This document shows, in pieces, positions 42,957 through 52,158 of a stretch of DNA of 64,000 bases (the first letter of the stretch is position 1; the number at the start of each line of letters is the position of its first letter). A program made the translations under genes and the position numbers. The DNA is from Spirochaetota bacterium (lineage in GTDB: Bacteria; Spirochaetota; UBA4802; UBA5550), in NCBI GenBank assembly GCA_017999915.1, contig JAGNKX010000009.1, positions 176,280 to 240,279 of the forward strand. Reading direction: 5' to 3'. Below the pieces are notes generated by a model. The model saw only the letters and a program-made list of their open reading frames with translations, ran no database searches and was not told where the DNA came from.

Positions 42957-44234
42957 TTACATTAACTTCGCGGTGAGGCCCAGACCAAAAGACGTTACGC
43001 TCTTGTTCATCTTAATCAGGCCAAACCGTGTATGGTCGGTTATGTAGAAATACCGTGCACCGGCCAGCTCGAGGGTGAGCTGCTCATTGACGATGAGCTT
43101 GCCGCCGATACCGACGCCGATGTTCTTCAGATCCGGATCGAGCGGGTTCTGCGCCGCGGGATAGGATTCCTGTGACTCATAGGAGACGCCGCAGCTCAGG
43201 ATCAGCATTTCGTGGACCTTGCTTTCGAGACCGAGGCCGACTTTATGCTGGAGTCTCTTCTTGTAATCCTGCACATTGCCGCCCAGCTTGGTTGTAATTG
43301 TTCCGGCCACTGCGTCATAACTGTAACCGCCGTAAACGAAATCACGAAGGACGGAAAGCGTGCCTATTTGCTGCGTGCTGGTTGATCCGTAATTGCGCTG
43401 CCCGCTGAAGTTCATTTGATATTGCGCCTGGATCTCTATGGCATCATTCGGCTTGAAATTGAGGCCTAACAGAAGATAATCCGGAAGCCTTTCTTCTGCG
43501 ATCTCGCTGTAGTGCAACTTCAGGTCGGTTTTCTTGCCCCGGGCTATGACCATGCTCGAGTAAAGGACCGTGAAGTTGATCTTTTCCATCGGGGTGATCA
43601 TGATGCCGCCGAAACCGGAAAAGCCATTGGCCGAAGTTTTGCTCTTATAGGCGGTGCCGAATCCATTATAACCCATTGATACTTCATAGGAAAACATGCT
43701 GTACTTCATACCGGCGGTGACCGCCAGCCATTCAGTAAGCGCGAAGGCGCCGCCAACCGATCCCTGGATCCAGAAATTGGTGGCCTTGATTTTTTGCGCC
43801 GGCGGGAACCTTGAAGGCAGAAATCCCGATAAAGAACTTGTTATTATTCCCATATTCTTCTTATAATTTACAGTTCCGCCGCCTGCAGGAATACATACGG
43901 CAAGGAATATGGCGCCTTTCCCATTCTTATAGGAAAGTGACAAATTCGGGATTGTGAAGGAAGGTGTCGCATCATGATAATTGGCGGCACCTATGATCCT
44001 GTGCTCATACCGTTTCATCCCAGCCTGGTTGCCGAGATCAAGGTACAGACCGTCTTTAATTTTCACCAGACCAACCGGGTTGTAGTAGACCGAATCAGGG
44101 GAGCTGATGGTCGCCGCCCTGGCCATGGTCCTGGTAAAACCCGTGCTGTGGCTGTACGTATAGGCAAAAAGATCGCCCACTATGAATGTAGAAGCAAACA
44201 GGATTGCCCCTAAGACTACAAACAGTTTCTTCAT
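42957..44234 (-). CDS. FadL/OmpP1/TodX-family outer-membrane porin
   Basis: 425 aa. Signal peptide 1-24, then the FadL-type N-terminal region (GFTRTMARAATISSPDSVYYNPVGLVKI, an AGAAS-SPDAVYYNPAGL variant), an asymmetric barrel with NPNLSLSYKNG-like strands and a C-terminal LGLTAKLM. The family carries long-chain fatty acids or aromatic hydrocarbons across the outer membrane. AAGGAGG precedes the start. Flanked by terminator and a long AT-rich promoter region. Confidence 0.85.
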   Translation of the reverse strand: MKKLFVVLGAILFASTFIVGDLFAYTYSHSTGFTRTMARAATISSPDSVYYNPVGLVKIKDGLYLDLGNQAGMKRYEHRIIGAANYHDATPSFTIPNLSLSYKNGKGAIFLAVCIPAGGGTVNYKKNMGIITSSLSGFLPSRFPPAQKIKATNFWIQGSVGGAFALTEWLAVTAGMKYSMFSYEVSMGYNGFGTAYKSKTSANGFSGFGGIMITPMEKINFTVLYSSMVIARGKKTDLKLHYSEIAEERLPDYLLLGLNFKPNDAIEIQAQYQMNFSGQRNYGSTSTQQIGTLSVLRDFVYGGYSYDAVAGTITTKLGGNVQDYKKRLQHKVGLGLESKVHEMLILSCGVSYESQESYPAAQNPLDPDLKNIGVGIGGKLIVNEQLTLELAGARYFYITDHTRFGLIKMNKSVTSFGLGLTAKLM

Positions 44235-44763
44235 ATAGTCCTCGTCCTCCTTAAAAATTTTAAAGCATTTTTAAATTTTTCCCACCAAGAGACAGCTAAA
44301 TAACAAAATACCTGACCCCAATAGTCCCGCTTGCTCAACAGAGATTATTAAAATCAGGCTTTATCCATTATTATTGTAACCAACACCCATAAAGTCTAAA
44401 ATAAATAAATTATAATGTCAATATTTTTTTTGTAACCAGAGTGTAAAACATCTAAAACATTTTTCATGCAATATTAGCAACGAAACAAGAAATGAGATTT
44501 ACCAAGCGTAACAATTTCTTAATAACATGTGTTTTATTATAATAAGGAAGAAGGCAGGAAACTTCATTTTGCCGACCCGATGAAGAAGTGATAATACAGC
44601 TTTTACTCCAATGATTTTTACACTAAGTAAAATAGTGCTTGCTTTTTATTCCACATCACGTTATGGTCAATTCTGATGCGATGTACGTCGCGTCATTTTC
44701 GCCGGAACGCAATCCGGATCCCGATCATCCCATAACACATAACCGGACGGAACTGACCGTATT
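44235..44763. other. 529-base AT-rich intergenic region between divergent genes
   Basis: Holds the promoters of the FadL-like and GAF-PP2C genes. A TATAAT at 44538-44543 is a possible -10 for the plus-strand gene, without a convincing -35. No gene or repeat seen. Confidence 0.55.
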
Positions 44764-46050
44764 ATGTTCAAGAAAAAACAGCCATCAGCCGATCTCGCCG
44801 TTGTCGAACGCCAGATTTACAACCTCTCCAAGCTGGTCAACATCAACAGCATGATCAACTCAACCCTTGACATGGGTAAGCTTATGACCGTGATCATGGA
44901 GACGATCAAGGACATCATGGACACCGAGGCCAGTACGCTCCTCCTTTACGAGGAGAAAGCGAACGATCTTGTCTTCAAGGTGGCCCTGGGAGAGGCAGGG
45001 AAGGAACTGACCGAGCGGTATAGGATTAAACTTGGACAGGGAATCGCCGGATGGGTGGCCGAAATGCGGAAGCCCATCTTCATCAACAACGTGTACGACG
45101 ACCGGCGCTTTGATCCGGAGTTCGACCGCATTACCGGCTTCACGACAAAATCCATCATTTGCACGCCACTTCTCTTCAAAGGAAAGCTCCTCGGCGTCAT
45201 ACAGGCCATCAACCCGACCAACAGGCCCGGCTTCAACGACGAGGACATGGGCCTTTTCAAGGTTTTCAGCGACCAGGCCGCACTGGCGGTCCAGAACGCC
45301 ATTTATTTCCAGAACGCCCTTGAAGAGGAGCGGATAAAGAGCGAGCTCGTCTCCGCGCAGGTCATTCAGGAGGCCCTCATCCCTGACGTTGATATCCAGC
45401 GCGGCCCAATCAGGATAACAGCCAAGTCAGTAACGGCGCGCGAGATCGGCGGCGAATTCCACGGCCTGTTCCCCCTTGACGGCGAACATATCGGCATCGC
45501 CCTCGGCGATCTCCATGTGAAGGGCGTCCCCGGCGGCCTGCACGCGTCAATCGTTAGCGGCGCCATCCGGGCCCTTGCAAAATTAAAAGGAAGAAACCCG
45601 GTGGAACTGGTGCGGATGCTCCACCTCATAATGGAACACGACGAGCGGCCCATTCGCAACGCGTCGCTTCTTTACGGCGTCCTCGATCTCCCGGAGAGAA
45701 AGCTCCGCTTCCTCAATGCCGGCGTCGCCTACCCGATACTGGTCCGCGACGGCGTCGCGCGCTACCTCAGGTTCGGCAAGCGGAGCCTGGGGCAGAATAT
45801 CGAGGAGTCGAAGAGCGTCGCCGTTTCCCTCAAGCCGGGAGACCTCTTCGTCGTGCTGTCCGATGGCATACTCAGGATCAAGAACAGAATGGGAAAGCAG
45901 CTGGGGCTGAAGGACCTGATGCGATTCCTTGAAAAGGATTTCCCGCGATCGGAAAGCATCATCGAGTCCATTTTGAGTTTTGCGGGCGATTTCGCCGAGG
46001 AGCTGGGCATCAGGGAAGATATATCCGTCATCGCCCTGCGCGTGGAATAA
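44764..46050 (+). CDS. GAF-domain PP2C-like protein with altered metal-site residues
   Basis: 428 aa. Helical N-terminus, GAF domain at about 35-185 (LGQGIAGWVAE, FTTKSIICTPLLFKGKLLGVIQ), then a SpoIIE/PP2C domain to the end. The usual GGDFYD box reads GGEFHG and DVSGKG reads DLHVKG; LSDGI and REDIS are kept. One or both metal sites may be weakened, so it may be a sensor/scaffold rather than an active phosphatase. GAF-PP2C proteins usually feed partner-switching regulation. It is followed by a zinc-ribbon gene 69 bases downstream. Confidence 0.88.
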   Translation: MFKKKQPSADLAVVERQIYNLSKLVNINSMINSTLDMGKLMTVIMETIKDIMDTEASTLLLYEEKANDLVFKVALGEAGKELTERYRIKLGQGIAGWVAEMRKPIFINNVYDDRRFDPEFDRITGFTTKSIICTPLLFKGKLLGVIQAINPTNRPGFNDEDMGLFKVFSDQAALAVQNAIYFQNALEEERIKSELVSAQVIQEALIPDVDIQRGPIRITAKSVTAREIGGEFHGLFPLDGEHIGIALGDLHVKGVPGGLHASIVSGAIRALAKLKGRNPVELVRMLHLIMEHDERPIRNASLLYGVLDLPERKLRFLNAGVAYPILVRDGVARYLRFGKRSLGQNIEESKSVAVSLKPGDLFVVLSDGILRIKNRMGKQLGLKDLMRFLEKDFPRSESIIESILSFAGDFAEELGIREDISVIALRVE

Positions 46051-46119
46051 ATGACGGCAAATATTTCTTGCAATAATTACGCGGCCATAGCAGCATACAC
46101 CAATTCGTAAGGGGGGGCC

Positions 46120-46338
46120 ATGAGCAATTTCGTATCGGTCATTTTCTGCAGAAACTGCAGCTCACGCTTTGTGGAAATTTCCGAATGGACCTCGGACGGA
46201 AAGGCGATCGTACAATGCCGCTCCTGCAACAACAGGGAAATCCTTTCCAACTTCACGCTCGGCAGGGGGAAACTCAGCAACGCCGAACTCATGAGCGCGC
46301 GGGACACCGTGGCAAAGCGCGGAAGGTACGAAAAGTAA
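46120..46338 (+). CDS. Small zinc-ribbon protein
   Basis: 72 aa with two CxxC pairs (CRNC at about 10-13 and CRSC at about 33-36) typical of a zinc ribbon. GGGGGG lies just before the ATG. The rest is basic. Role unknown; it may bind nucleic acid or act as a small regulator. Confidence 0.7.
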   Translation: MSNFVSVIFCRNCSSRFVEISEWTSDGKAIVQCRSCNNREILSNFTLGRGKLSNAELMSARDTVAKRGRYEK

Positions 46339-46340
46339 GG

Positions 46341-47159
46341 TTATTTCCTGGAAAACAGCTTCTTAAAAATCACCCCTATATAAAACATCATGGTTCTCAT
46401 CAGCCTGCCGATACGCCACGGCTTTGAAATAATGCGGTAAAACCAGTCAAGGCCCCTCTCAACGAAAAACGCCGGCGCCTTTTTCTTTTCGCCCGATATG
46501 ACGTCGATGCTGCCCCCAACGCTGATGAAGATCGCGTTCTTGAACTCGCCCTTTATGGTATGGATCCATTTCTCTTCTTTCGGAAAGCCAAGGCCGACAA
46601 AGATGATGTTGGCCTCCGATTTGCGGATAGCCTCTATGACGGACTTTTCCCGCTCGGCGTTGAAATAGCCGCCGTGACGCCCGACGATCCGTATCTTGGG
46701 GAATGATTTCTTGATATTGAAAAAGGCGCGTTCCGCCACTTCGGGCTTGCCTCCGACCAGGAAGATGGAGTATTCCTTGATCTCGGCAATTCTGACGATA
46801 TCCATCATGAAGCTCAGGATGGGTATGCGCTCCCGAACAGGCGTTTTCAGCATCCTGCCGGCCCACTGTATCCCGGCGCCGGCCGGAAGGTGCATGTCCG
46901 CGGCCCCGGATATGAGACGGAGGTCGGTATTGCTTTTCAGCCGCTGTATCTTGTAGGGGTTAAGGGAAATGATGTGGTAGACGCCGCCGCTTTTTATCAT
47001 TTCCATTATACGCACCACCGCCTGGGCCCGGGTAACGTTGTCCACGCCGATGCCCATGATGTTCGTGATCCTCGCATCGCTCAGATCGACCTGGTTATAC
47101 TCGAGGATGAGATCCCGTTCCTCTTTGTATGAATCGTAATACACGGAATTGTCCTTCAT
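46341..47159 (-). CDS. WecG/TagA/CpsF-family glycosyltransferase
   Basis: 272 aa of the GT26 family. N-terminal NIMGIGVDNVTRAQAVVRIMEMI, the VGGKPEVAERAF segment and the late VGLGFPKEEKWI signature agree. Such enzymes transfer ManNAc or ManNAcA to a lipid-linked GlcNAc for polysaccharide or teichoic-like polymers. The C-terminus is hydrophobic/basic, consistent with peripheral membrane binding. No other polysaccharide gene is adjacent. Confidence 0.9.
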   Translation of the reverse strand: MKDNSVYYDSYKEERDLILEYNQVDLSDARITNIMGIGVDNVTRAQAVVRIMEMIKSGGVYHIISLNPYKIQRLKSNTDLRLISGAADMHLPAGAGIQWAGRMLKTPVRERIPILSFMMDIVRIAEIKEYSIFLVGGKPEVAERAFFNIKKSFPKIRIVGRHGGYFNAEREKSVIEAIRKSEANIIFVGLGFPKEEKWIHTIKGEFKNAIFISVGGSIDVISGEKKKAPAFFVERGLDWFYRIISKPWRIGRLMRTMMFYIGVIFKKLFSRK

Positions 47160-47372
47160 GTGATCCTCCTCGTATCTCCTGATAATGACGACCCCGGGAA
47201 TCCCCGGAACGCCATCCCAATACCTGTCGAAAGCCCGCAGTTTTATTGCAATGATGAGAATAATTATACCCGCTTGTCAGGCTGTCAATAAGAATTCTGA
47301 TTATGTCTTATAGAAAAGACAACCATCTCACCGTATAATAAAATATCCCGCCCGATGTATCGGGACCGGGTA

Positions 47373-47446
47373 TTTTGTCGCATAATGTTTTGCGCGCTCT
47401 CATACCCTGAGCAGAGCTCCTGGGTTTTCCCTCGATGCGATAAAAA
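47373..47446. repeat. ~75-bp palindromic element, copy 2
   Basis: TTTTGTCGCAT and ATGCGATAAAA form the ends (47373-47446); an inner GAGC/GCTC hairpin occurs at 47409-47418. Internal bases match the element at 40163-40238 closely. It sits between the divergent WecG and methyltransferase genes. Confidence 0.85.
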
Positions 47447-47500
47447 AATGGTTGCATAAAACCATTCCGCTGATGATAACCTATCCATGAGAGGTTCCCC

Positions 47501-48280
47501 ATGAGCAGGTTGAATGAAATCGTCTCTTTTATAAACTATGACTTCTCCAACAGGGTTGTCATCGAACCGGAAAAAAGATCAGAAAAGCTCCGCGAAAGCC
47601 TCTTCGACGTCATCTCGACCTACAATCCGGGCGTCATCGTTAAGGCCGGCCTGGGTAGCGGCCACCTTCTCTACGAGCTGGCCAAGGGCTCTGATGCGTA
47701 TATCATCGCAGTGGAGCCATCAATGAATGTCATCAGGGAGTTTTTGAAGCGTCATGCCGGGGACCCAATCATGAGCCGGATACATCTCATTAACGGCGAG
47801 TTCAACGAGTTCCCCATCGATTATTACGCCGCGGACCTCCTTATCTGCATCGACAACCTGAATTTTCTCGAATCGGGGAAAGTCGTAGACGAGTTCAGGA
47901 GGGCCCTGCAGTTTGACGGCGTGCTTTTCATGGCCGGGGTGGTCCTCTTCGATGACGACATTGAGGGACTCTATGACGACTTCATGAAGGCGGCCTTCCC
48001 TCTCCATAACGATTACTACCTGCGTGATGATCTGAAGACCGTCCTTACGCTGAACGAGTTCAAGTTTGTCAAAGGCTCCATAGATTATTATCCGATCGAC
48101 CTGTTCCTGCTGGCGAATTACCTCAATGCCTATTTTCAGAGTGGCACAGATGCGCCTCTGGGCATAATCGACGATAACCTTGACGAATTCGTCAAGCTCT
48201 ATGATCTCGAGAAGAGCTTGATATCGGAACCGTACTATATCAGCATATATCTGCGGGAGAAGCCGAAAACAAATCAGTAA
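47501..48280 (+). CDS. SAM-dependent class I methyltransferase-like protein
   Basis: 259 aa. Motif I is degenerate but recognisable (VIVKAGLGSGHLLYELAKG, with IIAVEPS as the acidic strand end). Motif IV region ADLLICIDNLNFLESG resembles methyltransferase_11/25. The substrate is unknown and the GxGxG loop is atypical (AGLGSG), so activity is not assured. It has a GAGG-like site before the ATG. Confidence 0.7.
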   Translation: MSRLNEIVSFINYDFSNRVVIEPEKRSEKLRESLFDVISTYNPGVIVKAGLGSGHLLYELAKGSDAYIIAVEPSMNVIREFLKRHAGDPIMSRIHLINGEFNEFPIDYYAADLLICIDNLNFLESGKVVDEFRRALQFDGVLFMAGVVLFDDDIEGLYDDFMKAAFPLHNDYYLRDDLKTVLTLNEFKFVKGSIDYYPIDLFLLANYLNAYFQSGTDAPLGIIDDNLDEFVKLYDLEKSLISEPYYISIYLREKPKTNQ

Positions 48281-48363
48281 AAAATACTTGCGCCGGCGCC
48301 CTTTTCCTGTAAACAGGACATCTGCTCCTCGTATAAAGATATGAACAGTGAGGACATGGAATC

Positions 48364-49635
48364 GTGGAATTCATCGTTAACCCGTCTCGCCTGAAAGGAA
48401 CCGTCGTCATACCCGGATCCAAGTCCCATACCATCCGGGCCCTGACCTTCGCCCTTCTCGGATCGGGAGAGTCAATTATCGAGGAGCCCCTTGATTCCGC
48501 CGACACCCGCTCATGCAGGTCCATGATACAAAAATTTGGCGCCCGCGTCGAGGCTTCCGAAGGCAAATGGAAGGTCACCGGCACCGGCGGCGCCATGGCC
48601 GCGCCCGATGATGTGATCGACGTGGGCAATTCGGGAACATCCCTCTATATCGGCCTCGGCATCGCATCCCTTGTTGACGGGTACACGGTGTTCACCGGCG
48701 ACCACCAGATCCGCAGCCGCCCTGCCGAAGGCCTCATCGCGTCGATTAACGACCTGGGAGGCAAGGCCTTCTCATCAAGGGGCAATGGCATGCCGCCGAT
48801 TGTTATCGGCGGGAGAATCATCGGCGGAGAAACATCGATTAAAGCCGTTACATCTCAATACCTGACGTCTCTTCTTATCGCCGCGCCGTGCGCTGCCGGG
48901 GATACGGTTATCCATGTTCCCCTTCTTAATGAAAAACCCTATGTTACTATGACCATGGGCTGGCATGACCGGTTAGGAATCAGGTATACCACCGATAACT
49001 ATAGGTCATTTTCAGTGCCGGGGGGGCAGAAATACCCTTCTTTTCGTGAATATATCGCAGCGGATTTCTCATCAGCGACATTCTTTCTGGTTGCGGCGGC
49101 AATTACCGGTTCTGAGATCATCCTTAAGGGACCTGATTGGAATGACACGCAGGGCGACAAAGAGGTGGTCAATATTCTTAAAGTAATGGGTGCCGAAGTC
49201 AGCATTGGAGAAAAAACGATAACAATACGGGGAGGCAGCCTCAAGGGGGGCGTCTTTGATCTTAACGCCATTCCGGATGCCCTCCCGGCGTTGTCAGTGG
49301 CTGCCTGTTTTGCCGAGGGGGAAACCAGCCTTATCAATGTACCTCAGGCGCGTCTCAAGGAGACCGATCGCATCAAGGTTATGCATGATGAACTCATCAA
49401 GATGGGTGCAAACATAGAGGAACGGCCAGATGGTCTTATCATACGAAAAAGCTCACTCCGTGGATGTCGGGTAAATGGCCATTACGATCACCGTATCGCA
49501 ATGGCCCTGGCAGTGGCTGGGCTAGCTTCAGAGGGAAAAACGATTATAGAAACGGCCGAATCGGCTACAGTAACATTTCCAAATTTTTCCGACCTGATGG
49601 TATCCATTGGTGCGGATATTAAACGAAGGGAGTAA
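48364..49635 (+). CDS. aroA: 5-enolpyruvylshikimate-3-phosphate synthase
   Basis: 423 aa from GTG. Family blocks: PGSKSHTIRALTFALLGSGES, GNSGTS, DHQIRSRPAEGLI, AADFSSATFFLVAAA, ARLKETDRI and YDHRIAMALAVAGL. AroA joins shikimate-3-phosphate and PEP. The residue normally Arg after GNxGT (R100 in E. coli) is Tyr here (GNSGTSLY), an unusual change in the PEP/glyphosate site. Two copies of the 14-bp palindrome lie inside (48796 and 48992). aroH follows 5 bases after the stop. Confidence 0.9.
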   Translation: MEFIVNPSRLKGTVVIPGSKSHTIRALTFALLGSGESIIEEPLDSADTRSCRSMIQKFGARVEASEGKWKVTGTGGAMAAPDDVIDVGNSGTSLYIGLGIASLVDGYTVFTGDHQIRSRPAEGLIASINDLGGKAFSSRGNGMPPIVIGGRIIGGETSIKAVTSQYLTSLLIAAPCAAGDTVIHVPLLNEKPYVTMTMGWHDRLGIRYTTDNYRSFSVPGGQKYPSFREYIAADFSSATFFLVAAAITGSEIILKGPDWNDTQGDKEVVNILKVMGAEVSIGEKTITIRGGSLKGGVFDLNAIPDALPALSVAACFAEGETSLINVPQARLKETDRIKVMHDELIKMGANIEERPDGLIIRKSSLRGCRVNGHYDHRIAMALAVAGLASEGKTIIETAESATVTFPNFSDLMVSIGADIKRRE

Positions 49636-49639
49636 GGTA

Positions 49640-50035
49640 ATGGCGGTACGAGGAATACGGGGCGCCACTACTGCCCCGGCCAATACAAAAAGCGATATTA
49701 TTGCCAGGACAAAAGAAATGCTGGAAGCATTGGTAAAGCTTAATGATATTAACATTGAGGATATAGCATCGGCCATTTTCTCAGTAACTGACGACCTTAA
49801 TGCCGAATTCCCGGCAGTGGCCGCCCGTCAGATGGGGTGGATTTATACACCTCTTTTTTGCACGATGGAAATACCCGTTCAGGGCAGCCTTAAAAGCTGT
49901 ATTCGTGTGCTCCTACATGTCAATATGGACCGGCCACAGGAAGAAATAAAACACGTTTATCTCCACGAAGCCGAGAAACTAAGGCCGGATATTGGCACAT
50001 CAAACAATAATAAGTTTTATACATCGGAAAAATAA
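49640..50035 (+). CDS. aroH: Chorismate mutase, AroH type
   Basis: 131 aa, the length of B. subtilis AroH (127 aa). The N-terminal VRGIRGATTAPANT and AARQMGWIYTPLFCTMEIPV blocks are diagnostic, and the active-site RVLLHVN (Arg) is present. It converts chorismate to prephenate. It directly follows aroA, so both steps of the aromatic pathway share a transcript. AAGG is well placed before ATG 49640. Confidence 0.93.
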   Translation: MAVRGIRGATTAPANTKSDIIARTKEMLEALVKLNDINIEDIASAIFSVTDDLNAEFPAVAARQMGWIYTPLFCTMEIPVQGSLKSCIRVLLHVNMDRPQEEIKHVYLHEAEKLRPDIGTSNNNKFYTSEK

Positions 50036-50060
50036 TGCTGTCCGGGACCTTAGTTATTAT

Positions 50061-51395
50061 CTAGTCCTTTATAAACTTACTCCGCACAAAAAAAATCACA
50101 ACACCCGCCAACACAACGCCAATAGCGAACAATGACGGAATTGTTTTTTCAATTAATGTCGTAATAATAACTCCTACCATGAGCACTATGTAGATCATAG
50201 GGATTACCGGGAATAGGGGAACTTTAAATGGTCTCTCCAGATTCGGTTTTTTAATCCTGAAATAGACCATACCGATAACTGTCATAAGTGGGAATATGCT
50301 CAGGGCAAAGCCCATATATATGAGCATTTTAAGGATGGCATCAAAACCTATAAAAACATAGAAAACTGCTATCGCCATTTGCACAAAGATCGCAAGATCA
50401 GGTGTCTGGTACCTCTGGTTTATACGTTCCATCGATTTGAAAATTGTCCGATCCTTTGCCATAGCAAAAGAAACACGGGGGCCTATCATCATCTGCACTG
50501 AAACAGAGGAAAGTAAAATAAGTACAATACATGCATCAAAAATAGGGCTTATTTTCGGGCCGAAAAGGTTCGTCGCAGCCAATGCACCAATGGTGTATTT
50601 CCCATCAGTCATTATTACTTCCCCTGGTGCTGACATCAGATATATCACATTCATCGCAAGATATATCACAATAATAAGTAGAGTTCCCAGAAAAAGTGCT
50701 CGCGGTAGATTCTTATCTGGATTACGAATCTCTCCCGCTATATAAGTAGTGCCATTCCATCCTGAGTAGGCATACATGATAATAATAAGGGCCGACCCCC
50801 ATTTCATAATGGAAGCCCCACCCTCAATCTGATAGTTATCGGACAACCTGACAACAGAAGACCAATCTGCGAAATAGAATCCCATCACGATAAACAAGAA
50901 AACAACCAGGAGCTTCAAGATCGTCAATATATTCTGCACAAGACCGCCCTTCTGTACACCAATAATATGAATAATACTAAAAAAGACTATGATGCCCGCA
51001 GCTATTAGTTTTGGCAACCATGCTCCAGTAAAGATGCCTTCCGGTGAAAGTTTATTGATATAATTAACCGCTGTGATAGAGGACATTGAAGCCGCAAGTG
51101 AAAAACCGATGATAAGGGAGATCCATCCTGACAGAAAAGAAGGGAGGGGGCCATATATCTTTTTCAAATACACATATTCGCCTCCATCTTCTGGCCACAT
51201 AGTAGCCAATTCCGCGTAGCACAATGAACCTGTCAGGGCAATGATCCCGCCGACGGCGAATAGTATCAACACAGCTTGTGCATTTCCTGTCATTGCAAGT
51301 ACTTCACCAGTTGTCATGAAAATACCTGTTCCTATAACATCTGCTACAATTATCATCATTGCGGTAATTAAGCCTATCTGTCTTTTTAAGTCCAC
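50061..51395 (-). CDS. APC-superfamily amino acid permease
   Basis: 444 aa with about 12 membrane helices. The N-terminal VIGTGIFMTTGEVL and the WPEDGGEYVYLKKIYG motif are typical of LAT/APC transporters. It exchanges or imports amino acids or polyamines. The coding region is visibly AT-richer than neighbours at 42-48 kb. A 14-bp palindrome copy lies inside at 50829. Confidence 0.87.
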   Translation of the reverse strand: MDLKRQIGLITAMMIIVADVIGTGIFMTTGEVLAMTGNAQAVLILFAVGGIIALTGSLCYAELATMWPEDGGEYVYLKKIYGPLPSFLSGWISLIIGFSLAASMSSITAVNYINKLSPEGIFTGAWLPKLIAAGIIVFFSIIHIIGVQKGGLVQNILTILKLLVVFLFIVMGFYFADWSSVVRLSDNYQIEGGASIMKWGSALIIIMYAYSGWNGTTYIAGEIRNPDKNLPRALFLGTLLIIVIYLAMNVIYLMSAPGEVIMTDGKYTIGALAATNLFGPKISPIFDACIVLILLSSVSVQMMIGPRVSFAMAKDRTIFKSMERINQRYQTPDLAIFVQMAIAVFYVFIGFDAILKMLIYMGFALSIFPLMTVIGMVYFRIKKPNLERPFKVPLFPVIPMIYIVLMVGVIITTLIEKTIPSLFAIGVVLAGVVIFFVRSKFIKD

Positions 51396-51497
51396 ATTTA
51401 ACTCCTTAAATATTTTCCGTGCCCTTTTTTATATATTTTTTTATTAACGTCAAGAACTATGTTATCTGAAGTTAAAAATCTATAATGATATTTCTAT

Positions 51498-51956
51498 TTA
51501 TAGAATCCAATAATAATCACTAATTAGGTGACGTGGCACTCCCCAGGATAATATCCAGCAAACAACACCATCAATAATTCTACGTGTAAACAGATAATTA
51601 CAATATCTATAGATATCGATATTTTCACTCAACATTTTCATAATTTCATCGAGATACTTCTCTACTGCAATGGCAACAAGACATGAGACAGAAAATTTAA
51701 AAACTTTCCTGAGGTCCAAAAAGTATTCATACTCATCGGGCTTAAGTGTAATATGCAGGATATGCCAGTATGGGTTTGCATCTCGTTTCTGATATCGCAC
51801 ACGTGTCCATGTATTTGTCATATTTTCATAATCATCTCCAAGTCTCCGCATGACACTTGAAATAATATCGCTTTTAGATAAACCTGTCAGTAACGCAGCT
51901 CTTGATATCAATGAAAAAATGTAAGAATTGAGATTAATAGTAGTTTCAATATTCAT
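51498..51956 (-). CDS. Hypothetical protein with possible ribbon-helix-helix N-terminus
   Basis: 152 aa in AT-rich DNA, with GAGG before the ATG. The first ~45 residues (TINLNSYIFSLISRAALLTGLSKSDIISSVMRRL, split as strand-helix-helix) look like a DNA-binding ribbon-helix-helix. The rest includes RVRYQKRDANPYWHILHITL and DEYEYFLDLRKVFKFSVSCLV. No named family is secure. It faces the permease gene from 100 bases away. Confidence 0.6.
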   Translation of the reverse strand: MNIETTINLNSYIFSLISRAALLTGLSKSDIISSVMRRLGDDYENMTNTWTRVRYQKRDANPYWHILHITLKPDEYEYFLDLRKVFKFSVSCLVAIAVEKYLDEIMKMLSENIDIYRYCNYLFTRRIIDGVVCWILSWGVPRHLISDYYWIL

Positions 51957-52158
51957 GACTGCCTCTTTTTTGTATTTCTATAATATATACGATCAGTATT
52001 CATATTTAATAAAATTTTTTTCCTAAAATAATAAACAATGATGGCTTTTTCTAAAACTTATTTCCATTGATTGATAGTTTTCGGAAAAAATACTTGTCAC
52101 AATATTTAAAAGTCAGAATCTGCTATAATATAGAAAATACATAAAATTTCGGAATACT

